Part shown: positions 54,760 to 64,000 of the stretch, piece after piece
Position numbering within the stretch: position 1 is the first letter of the stretch
Layout: every line of letters starts with the position of its first letter
From: Adiantum capillus-veneris
Taxonomy: Eukaryota > Streptophyta > Polypodiopsida > Polypodiales > Pteridaceae
Assembly: GCA_014529385.2 (NCBI GenBank)
Contig: CM043942.1
Span: 109,075,141-109,139,140, forward strand
Length of the DNA stretch: 64,000 nt
Direction of reading: 5' to 3'
The notes under the pieces: model-generated
Databases searched by the model: none
What the model saw: only the letters and a program-made list of their open reading frames with translations
What the model was told of the DNA's origin: nothing
Program-made: the position numbers and the translations under genes

Positions 54760-56078
54760 CTCGGGAAAAACACGAGCATCTTGTGAAGTTATCCTTTAAC
54801 GTCCTCTAGGTTTGCCTAGAGTTCAAAACTTTCTTTTAGAAACCGCATAGCTTACGATTGTCGTCTTTTGCTGTGTAGAGGTAGCTTGGAAGTAATCGTT
54901 CTTGCTGAGTACCTTTAGGATTGTAAGATTGTAGATTTAGATTAGGATTTGGAGAATGATTGAAAGGCGAGACAAGTCTTAAGATCAAGGCTCTGAAAAC
55001 CATAAAAAACAAGAAAATGAGTGTTTGTGGACACTTTTCACAACCCCATTGCATGAGAATCTAGGAGTAGGATAAGTCGGATCAGAGATGGATTTCAGAA
55101 CATTGCTCTCTCTGAAAGAGTCAAGTGTGAGTTGTTATTGGAAGTTGCAGAATTTCAGGTCTACGGCTAGAAATAGCCCGAAAAGACTTGAAACCACTCA
55201 ATCCGACTGGAGAGTAAGCTTAAGAGTTGTATGAACCAGTTGGTAAGCTCAAAGACACTTCGAGGTAAAAATTTCAAGAGTTGGCCAAAACTCAAATTAT
55301 TTACTTTTTCTTGACAGTTTAGGCCAAATTAAGTTTGATTTGATTCACAGGCTTAACATAGCTCATATAAGGACTATCTTTGAAAAATTTGCAAAAAAGT
55401 GTTCATTTCAAGCCTGAAGTTAATAATCGTGATTATTAACTTTCTGCTCTAAATTGACCAAGGTTCATGCCATTGACTCATTGCATGTGTACAAACAACT
55501 TTTGTAAAGGCCCAAGAGATTTGGATCACCAAACTGACAAAAAACTGGGTGAAAACTAAAGTTTGTACTGACTTTTTGAATCTTGAGTGTAAATTGGGAA
55601 AAATTTGTCCAAACTTGTTGAAATTGATTCATAGGCTTATATTGATGTGATAAACATGTGTACATGCTCAATTGATGAGAAATTTGTAAAAACTTGTCAA
55701 TTGTAAATAATCGTGATTATTTACATCTGCCCCATTTTTCCACTTTTTTGACCAAGTCAACATACCACTAGTTTTAACATGTTATAATAAGTCCACAAAC
55801 CAAATTTGGTAAGATTTGGATCAGTGGATTGAAAATTGTGACCAAGTTTGCAAAGTTAGTCTACGAACTGAAAATTGATGACCATTTGACAAAAAATTGT
55901 CCAAACTTGATTAAACTTGGCTAGTGACCTTAACTAGAGGTGCTTAACAGATTTGTGTCAAAATTGGGACAAAAAGTTGCAAAAATATAGTTGAAGTAAA
56001 TAATCGCGATTATTTACATCAGCTTCAAAACAAGTCAATCCAAAGGTGAATACTCTATCCAGGGCTTCATAAGTCTAT
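54760..56078 (+). repeat. H2 leader with three palindromes
   Basis: It is an inverted homologue of 51,900-53,815. Palindromes lie at 55,418-55,441, 55,703-55,724 and 55,996-56,017 (spacing 284 and 293 bp), in the same order as in M. The fourth M unit is missing, and sequence jumps near 56,035 to the bases just before gag. The arms AGTTAA/TTAACT and GTAAAT/ATTTAC match their M counterparts one by one. Confidence 0.87.
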
Positions 56079-58054
56079 ATGAACCTCTGGTCGTGTACTA
56101 GGAAATCAGGGCATACTCGGAGAAACCTCCAGTAGAGTATCCACCAAAGAAAGCGTGAATCAAGGCAATTCCTTGCACACAATTCTTGAAGAAATCTCAA
56201 ACACTTTTTCAGACTCAACATCTGAAACGTCTTCTTACTCGACTCACTCGAAAACCGGAACGACAATGCGCTATAAGTATAGACTATCTTTTTACAAGAC
56301 TAACCGCCATGGAGCCCAGGTTTACTTGGACCCTAACAAGAAGTATGATATTCGCATTGATGACCATGGTATTGAGTTCGAAGAAGAGGTTAGGACAAAC
56401 AAACAAGGAAAAATGTACATGGATCCAAATGGAACTTAGTACTTACAAGTCAAAAACCCTGACATGATAGACAAATGGGGGTTAGAAGTCAATACCATAA
56501 TCCCAGATATGTCAGCAAAAGAAGGACCACCAACTTTAGAATTCGAGGGATATGATCAAGTAGACTTGAAGCCCTTGAAACGGCTTAGTACGGATAATCT
56601 TAGGATCGGGATCTATTGTTGGGAAGATAGAAACATAAAAGATCTTCTGTGGACTTCTCATGCCAAACCAGGACAATTAATGGCCATGAAGATCATCTAT
56701 ATCTTCAAGATCAAAGATAAGGGATCGACATACCTACCAACCTACCTATTTCGGGATTGTTATAACAACAACTTTGTTATGATGACTTTGAGTAGGTAGA
56801 ACAAACCAAATACCAATGGTATTCCATACGGGATTGGATATTGGGACAAGGACCAAAGACAATTTCAAGAGATGAACACCGTGAGAGATCATCTGAGAGT
56901 AATGTGAAGAAACCAAAAACCATCTCATCACTTAGAAAATCGGGTGACACTAAGGCCAGTCCAGGGCTACATGAGTCACTATTTCCAACAGACTGGTTTG
57001 AAGGACTCGAAACATGACCAACTGCCAGAAGACTTGGGGTTGAACCAAACAGATGTGTCAGACCAGATGATTTTCAAAAATGGGTAAGAAAATACAGTGG
57101 ATCAAAGGATCCATACGACCACTTAGCAAGATTTAAGTAGGTGCTAAGAGCAGAACGTATATTCAATTTTCATACTCAATTCGAGGGGTTTGGAATGACA
57201 TTAGAAGGAAAAGCATTGACATGGTTCCAAAACATTCCACCAAGGTCAATCATGAACTTGAACACATTAGCTCAAGGATTTGTAGCTGCTTGTTCCAAAA
57301 CAGGGATCAAACATAGTACGGTAGCTCAAATCTACAGCTTTAAATAGAAACATGGTGAGTCTGTTAGGGATTGTGCAACTCGAATGAAACAATACATTGC
57401 CATATGCCCAGAGCTGGAGATACCTGCAAAAGAACGACTTGTATCTTTGTTTCTGGAGGGACTGCTAAACAAAGAACTTCATGAAATACTCTATAGCAAG
57501 AAGCATACCACCCTAGAAACGTGTGAAATTTCAACGAAGAAGATGTCCCTAAGGATAACCAAAGCAATAAAACAACATCCACTAAACCAGCACAAGTGGG
57601 AACGGCTGTTGCAGCACCACTCTCAGCTGAGGGGACCAGGATAGGGGATACCTCCACAGGGACAACTAATTAGGCCACAAAAATGGTGTGCAATTGAGGG
57701 TAAATGGACCAACCATGAGACCCACGATTGCTACTTCAAACCAAAGTATGATGATAATGTTCAGTACGTGCCCATGAGGCCACAAGGACAACCCATGTAC
57801 AAATATAGCCCTAATATGGCCCAAGCTCAAAGACCACTAATGGGTATGGAAAGACCTCAACCTGTGTTGGGACAAAAACCTCCCTATCGAGGACATAATA
57901 TAGTTCCTATAAAGTACATACACTCTGAAGGAGTCATAGATGAACAAGCATTAGTTTATGTTACACCCTATGTAGAGCCTGGTCTATCTACAGTAATGGT
58001 AGAAGGAGATTTATATAATCCACATCGACCACCAATGGAAGAAACCCTGACTTA
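56079..58054 (+). pseudogene. H2 gag, 3'-truncated
   Basis: It starts at 56,079. A 5-nt deletion just after the ATG breaks the LRSG motif. The N-terminal domain (56,155-56,439) has RIDDHGIEFEEEVRTNKQG, matching M at nearly every residue. It continues at 56,464-56,799 with LEFEGYDQVDLKPLKRLS and the capsid at 57,141-57,644 with FHTQFEGFGMTLEG and CPELEIPAKERLVSLFLEG. A Cys-His motif WCAIEGKWTNHETHDC lies near 57,687. Homology to M stops at ACTTA (58,050-58,054), where the G3 LTR begins. Zinc knuckles and pol are absent. Confidence 0.85.
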
Positions 58055-59780
58055 TGATCCATGTCATAAACTCTAATATCTAATATCTAACCAACCCAAA
58101 TGATTTTCTCATATTAAATTGATCACTTAATGTGGGAGAATAAACGGGAACAAGTGTTAAGATATAGACATGTGCTTATAGATCTATCTCAACACGAGGC
58201 CAATGGTAAAGGGGCCCAAATGAGAGATGGTCAACCAAAGAGCAAGGCTAACAAATAGAGCATAAGACCTTAGGGTTAGCTTCATTGAAGACCTCCAATA
58301 ATGTGTGTAAAAGGACTTTGACCTTAGGTAAGCTAGGGATGAGCTTGTGGCGCGGGAACCCGACCCAGCTCGAGGTGCTTGTCCTGCTTGTCATGCTTGA
58401 TGACTAAGGTGCTTGAGGTGCTTGAGGTGCTTAATTATTGAGATGCTTGAGGTGCTTGACATACTTGAGATGCTAGGGTTTCACTTGAGGTGAAAACCCA
58501 GCCCAAGCTTAAAGTGCTTATGAGCCAAGCTTGTGGTGGGAACTGGACCTCTGCATGAGGGGTTTGAGGTGTCAAAAAGTCAAAGATTCAATCCCTACAA
58601 GGAGGGGGCGAGCCCTACATGAGGGGGGATGAGAGAGCACACCCACACACTCACACAAGGCATGCATGGTACAAAGAAAGCAAAAGGGACACTTGTCAAG
58701 TTCCTCCTCATGTTGCCCTCATGGTGTGCCTGGAGCCTAATGGTTGGCCACCCAAGGGGTCCAATAATAATTTAGGAGATTTAATTAAATGATTTAGGAT
58801 TTATCTAGCCCTCTCTCTCAAAGGGGAAAGGGGGACACTTGTCTCAAGGCTACCCTTGCTGCTTGTAATGCCTCATGCTTGTGATTGGCCAAGCCTAGAG
58901 GGGTCCAATGAGCTTCAAGCATGAGCTACAAGGGGGGGTCGACCCAAGTAATCTAGGGGGTTTCTTAGGGGGTATACTCACCCACACACACACACACTCA
59001 AAAACACTCTCATTGTGTGCTATGCAAAGTGCATGAGCTACAAGGGGGGGTCGACCCAAGCAAGCTAGGGGGTTGCTTAGGGGGTATACTCACCCACACA
59101 CACACACTCAAAAACACTCTCATTGTGTGCTATGCAAAGTGCAAGAGCTCCCTCTCCTTCTCCAAGCAAGTAGAGGTTGAGAGCCTACACCAACACTCTT
59201 GGATATGGAGTGCAAATTCAACCAAGAGCCATGATTCAATGCTTAAGCTTGCCATCTCCTTCTTCTTCATTAATATGATATTATGTATGCTAGCAACAAG
59301 AGTTATGATAAGTGAGAAACTAATTCTTTCTCCTACGAAATGTTTCTTCTTCCTCTTCCCTACCCTCATTCCCTGCTAGCTCTCTCCACCTTCGAAGGTG
59401 TTTGAGGTCTTGGGATAGTTAAAGCTTTCTTCAAGTTTATGTTATGTTTGTGATGCATGAATCTTTCCATCTTCATTGCATCACCTAGGTCACAAGGAAC
59501 ACAAAGATTGTATTGTAACAAGTCTCTCTTAATGGGAGAAATCATAATACAAATGCCTATTGGAGGGGGGACTGGCTCCACATAAATCCGGTCCTCAACT
59601 GTTGTCATGTTCTCTAAATTCTCTCTCTTGCAAAAGTATTGTTCATGCCAAGTTAGCTAATTGCTATGATTATGTTGCTATCTTCAATTATGTTCACCTG
59701 CTATGCTCACAAAGTCATTTCTCAAAAGTACTCTCATTAATTTCCACTACTCTTAAATTAAATAGGCCAATTCCATTACA
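58055..59780 (+). repeat. G3 5' LTR
   Basis: 1,726 bp, TGATCCATG to CCATTACA. It contains a minisatellite of AGGTGCTTG-like units (about 58,367-58,480) and a 112-bp tandem duplication (58,921-59,143) beginning ATGAGCTACAAGGGGGG, in which CACTCTCATTGTGTGCTATG recurs. The second LTR is not in the window, so the start rests on the junction with H2. Confidence 0.75.
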
Positions 59781-59781
59781 T

Positions 59782-59793
59782 TGGTATCAGAGC
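59782..59793 (+). promoter_or_regulatory. G3 primer binding site, iMet type
   Basis: TGGTATCAGAGC, a perfect initiator-Met tRNA primer site, one base after the LTR end. Confidence 0.93.
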
Positions 59794-60194
59794 ATTTGGT
59801 TTCTCTTTTGTTGCTTAAGAAGAGAGGTCCTTAAGTAGCCTATAAATGGTTGATGTTGTTAATTATATTAGGGTAAGTGGAACTGGGATCTATTATCGGT
59901 TTTGTTGAGCCCACTATGTGGGGGATGGTGCACCCCTCGGGAGCTTTGGACTTAATAATGGAGTCTTTTTAGACTTGCCTACGGCTTTACCATTATTGAG
60001 ACATAAGAAGTCCGAAAGGAGCTAGCCCTCGGCAACTCTGCTATGTTAGACCTACTCCTCTACTCTCTATAATTAACCACTTCGAGCCATGGGTGTAGAT
60101 ACTTAAGAGCCGATTTTCAAAGGCTAAGAGGAGTGGCAACTAAGGTTTTGAATTGCCAAAGCATACACTAAGTACATACATAAATTTTGTTAAC

Positions 60195-62190
60195 ATGGCT
60201 GACAATAATCAAGAGAGTAGAATGAACATTGATAGCTTTGATTTTGCACATGAAGGTGCTAATGATGATGTTCCCATGTTTGTGAATTATCTCGTCACTA
60301 GGTTCAGCAAGCTATGGGCAACCCTGCTTTGCAAGCTGAAGTTACTCAACAACTTCATGCTTATGGAATTTCCCTTCCTCTCCAAGAGGAGAGAGATCTT
60401 AGGAGGCCTCTTGAAGAGACCCCCAAAAGAAGAATCTCTCCCATTCAAGAGGAGGAATCCAAAGAGCAATAAAGCAATGAAAGTTTAAGTTCCTCTGAAG
60501 ATGTGGCTCCACGAAGATGGCGGTCTAGACGATTGCCCACTCCTCCCAAGAGGAAAAGGTCAACACATAGTCCTTCTCCTCATCACTCTGAAAGGCAAGA
60601 GAGGAAACAAAGGAAGAAAAGGGCTATGAAGAGGTCACCCTCTTCTCCTTCTTCTTCACCTTCCTCCTCTTCTGACGAAAGTTATGGTTATTCTCCTAGA
60701 GAATACAAGAGGGGAGGACATCGCAAATCATTTCCTGCATGGGAAAGCTCACAAAAGCTAAAGAATTTCAAGGAGGGAGGAAAGAGTATCTCTTTTCTCA
60801 CCTATGATGGCACCTTTGGTGCTACCGACAAAGTGTTGGCCTTCATCCAGCAATTTGATGCGGCCTTTGAAGACGAGGGCTTCATAGAGTCCTCCAAGCT
60901 ACGCCATGTAGCTATGCACTTCCAAAAGTCACCTCGTCAATGGTGGGCCAGCCTTCGTGGCAATGGTGAAGCCCCAAAGACATGGAAAACTCTAGGAGTT
61001 TCCATCATGAAGAAATTCCTTTCAAGCGATGTAAAAGACAAAGTGCTTATTGAATGGCGCAGCTTGAAGCTTCTCTCTCATGAGTCTATCCACAAGTTCG
61101 TAGACAAGTTTTGGGATTTACATCTCAAGGCTACTGTCTTTCAAAAGATAGACTTTGCCGAGAAAAGGCAGCAATTCTGTGCGGGATTACCTGAAGAGAT
61201 GGCCAAATACATCAACTCTCAACGGCCTGGTACTATTAGCGAAGTAATCCATCACACCATGGTTGCTTCACACATCAATTTCCATCAAGGGGCTAGACGT
61301 AATGTCAAGCCCATGGAAAACAAAGAAAAAAATGATGCAAAGGGGAAAACCAATGTTCAAAATACTTTCCAAGTCACTTCCAGCAACAACAACAATCGGT
61401 CCAAGGAGAAGGGAGTTTACAAAGGTAAAAATAAACTCTCTCCTGAAGAGCTTGAAGCTTTTCTCAAGGACCATAAGTGTTTCAAGTGTGGGGAGCAAGG
61501 ACATGGCTATCGTTCTTGCCCCAAGAAGAATACTCGCAATGAGACTCCTAGGGCTTCCACCATCGAAGCTCCAAAAGAGGATGCTCATTGCAAAGGATCA
61601 TCAGTTTCCTATGCTTGGGGAAAGGTAAGAGAGCATGATGCCTTCATCTTGTTTGACCCTGGCTCTACTCTTAACTTCATATCAATGGAGTTGGCCACCA
61701 AGTTGGGCATTCAAGCTTTTGAGATGGGAGATATAGTAGTGGCTGATGCAGCTTTCAAGGGACAAAAAGCCTCCGTTACTCCCTTGATTGGGAAGTTGAG
61801 GCTTCATGTCCAAAGCTATGTCGACAAGGAAGACTTCTTCATCTCTCCTCTCCAACATGAGGATGTTATCCTAGGGGCACCATGGTTTGATCGCATGGCT
61901 ACCAACATGAAGTTCCCTGATAGGAGAATCTACTTCATCTACAGGGGAAAGAACATGTATATAGATGCTAGTGAGCGTGGTCGCACTATTCCACTTGTAA
62001 ATCCTCTTTCTTTTGATAAGTCAATGAAGAGCTCAGTTTCTGCGTACATGATTTTTGTCAAAGAGTCTCTAAAAGATACTAATGTTTTATCAAATGTAAA
62101 TGGTAGGAATCAAGAAGAGTTAGACTTGTCTAATTTTCTAAAAGGATTCCAAGATTTCTTCATCGATGATATCCCTATGGACTTACCTCC
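60195..62190 (+). pseudogene. G3 gag and protease
   Basis: Starts at 60,195 (MADNNQESRMNIDSF). A frameshift near 60,305 and a TAA near 60,470 interrupt the N-terminus. From about 60,503 a 721-codon frame is open: Ser/Arg-rich segment (residues 1-70), gag capsid about 98-260 ([13 protein letters not shown]), zinc knuckle C326, C329, H334, C339 and protease with [11 protein letters not shown] (D385-P-G, a D-P-G variant seen in some plant Ty3/gypsy proteases) and VILGAPWFD. The same frame runs on into RT. Confidence 0.88.
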
Positions 62191-64000
62191 AAAACGAGGG
62201 GATGATGACCATCGCATTGAACTCCTTCCTGGAAGCTCACCACCTAACAAGCCTCCTTATCGAGTCTCACAAGCTCAACAAGAGGAGATCATGAGGCAAG
62301 TACAAGAGCTGGTAGACAAAGGGATGGTGAGGCCTAGTTCCTCTCCCTTTTGTTCTCCAGTCCTTTTATTGCAAAAGAAAGATGGTACATACCGTATGTG
62401 TGTGGACTATCGAGCACTAAACCATATCACTATCAAAAACAGATTTCCCGTACCTCGGGTAGAAAATGTGTTTGATAAGCTACAAGGCTCTACCTACTTC
62501 AGTAGGATTGACCTTAAGAGTGCCTATCATCAAATAAGGATAGTGGATGAAGATATCTTAAAGACCGCGTTTGGCACAACGTTTGGTCTTTATGAATATC
62601 TAGTCATGCCTTTTGGATTGACTAATGCACCAGCTACGTTCAATCGTTTGATGGAGAAAATTTTTTAGACCATACCGCAAATTCACTGGAGTGTTCTTTG
62701 ATGATATCATCATCTACTCCAAGTCTTTGGAGGAACATAAGCAACATCTCCAAGTGATTTTTCAAGCATTGGGGGAGAACAAGCTTTTTCTCAACCAAAA
62801 GAAAAGCGAATTCTTCCTTCAAGAGATTCAATACTTAGGTCATATTATCTCTAAAGATGGTATCCAAATGGATCCATCAAAGTTAGAGGTAATAAAAGCA
62901 TGGCCTAACCCAAGAAATCTACATGAGCTAAGAAGCTTTGTTGGTATGTGCGCATACTATAGACGCTTCATAGCAAAATTCTCTCAAGTAGCAGGACCAC
63001 TATACGACTTAACTAAGAAGAACGTTAAGTTTGTATGGACTGCTAAGGAGCAAAATGTTTTTGAAAATCTCAAAGAGAAGCTTACTTCCCAACCAGTCCT
63101 CGTGCTTCCGGATCTCTCAATTTGAAAGCCATTTGAGGTCCAATGTGATGCTTGTGGTGATTGCCTTGGAGCAGTTTTGCTTCAAGAAGGGCATGCCATA
63201 GCATATGAGAGCCGAAGGCTCAATATTGATGAACGAGTCTTGGGCATTTATGAGAAAGAGATTTTAGCTATTCTACATGCCCTAGACACATGGAAGCACT
63301 ACCTATTGGGGACTCCATTTATCTACGAACCGACGACCAAAGTCTCAAGTATTTCATGACGCAAACCAAGATTTCCGACAAACAAATGAGGTGGGCAAAT
63401 TTTATTTCACAATTTAATTTCCATATTGCTCACATAGCTGGTAAGCACAATCAAGTGGCCGATGCACTTTCACGAATACCCAAAGTTAATGCGGTGTCTA
63501 TAGCTACTCACAATGATCTATCCTCTATGATAGATGAGTATGTTGACCCTGACTTTAGAGACATAATGTCAGCCCTTGATTTGGGGAAGAAAGAGGAACC
63601 ATTCTCCTTGCAAGATGGTTATCTTCTCCAGGGCAATAGGCTATGTGTTACCCATTCTCTTCGTGAGAAAGTTATGTATGAATCCCGTGCTCCTCCATAT
63701 GCGGGGCATAGAGGTTTTCAACCTACTCCCTGAGGAGTAGAGATGTACTTCTATTGGCCTACCATGAAAGTGGACATACAAGAGTATGTTTCAAAATGTG
63801 TAGTATGCCAAAAGACCAAGTATGATAGAGGGAAGCAACCTGGATTACTCCAGCCATTGCCTATCCCAAATTCACCATGGGAGAGTATATCCATGGATTT
63901 CATCTTTGGATTACCCAAGTCTATCCATGGGAATACAGGAATATGGACAATAGTTGACAGGTTTAGCAAGCAAGCACATTTTATTCCTGTCAAAAAGACT
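62191..64000 (+). pseudogene. G3 RT, RNase H and integrase start
   Basis: The RT enters with [20 protein letters not shown], then [20 protein letters not shown] and [18 protein letters not shown] frameshift at a T run near 62,665 is followed by FFDD in TGVFFDDIIIYS (about 62,685-62,720). RNase H has QCDACGDCLGAVL and YEKEILAILHAL, with a TGA at 63,123 and a frameshift near 63,310, then RTDDQSLKYF. The integrase zinc region has H in YAGHRGF and CVVCQK, with a TGA at 63,731, and the core begins ISMDFIFGLPK (first Asp). The window ends in the core. Four lesions make it non-functional. Confidence 0.9.

Larger units (their letters stand above)
29796..58054 (+). mobile_element. H2: old H1/M-type element, split by M and cut by G3
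   Basis: The plus-oriented LTR (29,796-30,713) and primer site are followed by only 35 bp of leader before M. The leader resumes at 54,760 with GAAAAACACGAG, exactly the continuation expected from the M leader (CTAGAGAAAAACACGAG). A gag region homologous to that of M follows to 58,054, where G3 starts. Neither pol nor a 3' LTR of H2 lies in the window. Confidence 0.85.
58055..64000 (+). mobile_element. G3: Ty3/gypsy element, chromovirus-like, 3' end outside window
   Basis: A long LTR, iMet primer site, gag, protease, RT, RNase H and the first part of integrase in order. The left boundary is fixed by the break in H2 gag relative to M. The RT ([15 protein letters not shown]) and the RNase H style are those of plant chromoviruses. 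A chromodomain would lie beyond 64,000, so the lineage is not proven. Confidence 0.88.

Overview
The window is a repeat-dense stretch of a land-plant nuclear genome. No host gene, rRNA or convincing tRNA was recognised. Almost everything is LTR retrotransposon: non-chromovirus Ty3/gypsy elements with gag, PR, RT, RNase H and INT, tRNA-Asp-like primer sites and roughly 0.9 kb LTRs; one chromovirus-like Ty3/gypsy element with an iMet primer site; degenerate Ty3/gypsy remnants; and one Copia element. Two short DNA transposons sit inside retroelements. The species cannot be fixed from sequence alone. The element types and very high repeat content suggest a large plant genome, and fern, lycophyte or gymnosperm cannot be told apart here.

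Layout. (1) H1 (+, 602 to about 21,050) is an old element: LTR, gag, first protease, a second protease-like domain, a Trp-motif tail, PPT and a truncated 3' LTR. No RT, RNase H or INT was found in it. Its 5' LTR is split by T (-, 1,037-12,656), a Tat-like Ty3/gypsy element with two RNase H domains and 2,071-bp LTRs. The 3' LTR of T is itself split by a 1.33-kb DNA transposon (1,643-2,971). (2) F (-, about 21,050-22,421) is the LTR and leader of a relative. (3) 22,422-25,320 is mostly unassigned, with one minus-strand pseudogene and a GA microsatellite. (4) G2 (+, about 25,320-29,110) is a decayed gag-pol with a 246-bp MITE in gag. (5) H2 (+, 29,796-58,054) is an old element of the H1/M type. 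It is interrupted 35 bp after its primer site by M (-, 30,754-54,759), which is about 18.8 kb once its own insertion is removed. M carries gag-PR-RT-RH-INT, a second protease-like domain, a Trp-motif ORF, a long coiled-coil accessory ORF and a palindrome-rich leader. Its 3' LTR is split by a complete Copia element C1 (31,046-36,224). (6) G3 (+, 58,055 to beyond 64,000) is inserted in the H2 gag.

Relative order read from the nesting: H1 before T before the DNA transposon; H2 before M before C1; H2 before G3. Boundaries come from empty-site comparison between related copies, from TG...CA ends, primer sites and polypurine tracts, and from target-site duplications (CACAC for C1, CTAGG/CTCGG for M, GTTTATAG for the MITE). 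Every coding frame carries stops or frameshifts, so I see no intact autonomous element. The T pol frame (1,051 codons) is the best preserved.

The most unusual signal is a palindrome with core ATCGCGAT, repeated about every 285 bp in the leaders of M and H2 and present with different but still self-complementary arms in the H1 leader. M also sits in inverted orientation inside its own relative. This creates a multi-kilobase inverted repeat of leader and gag around a 914-bp LTR, a layout that could produce double-stranded RNA.
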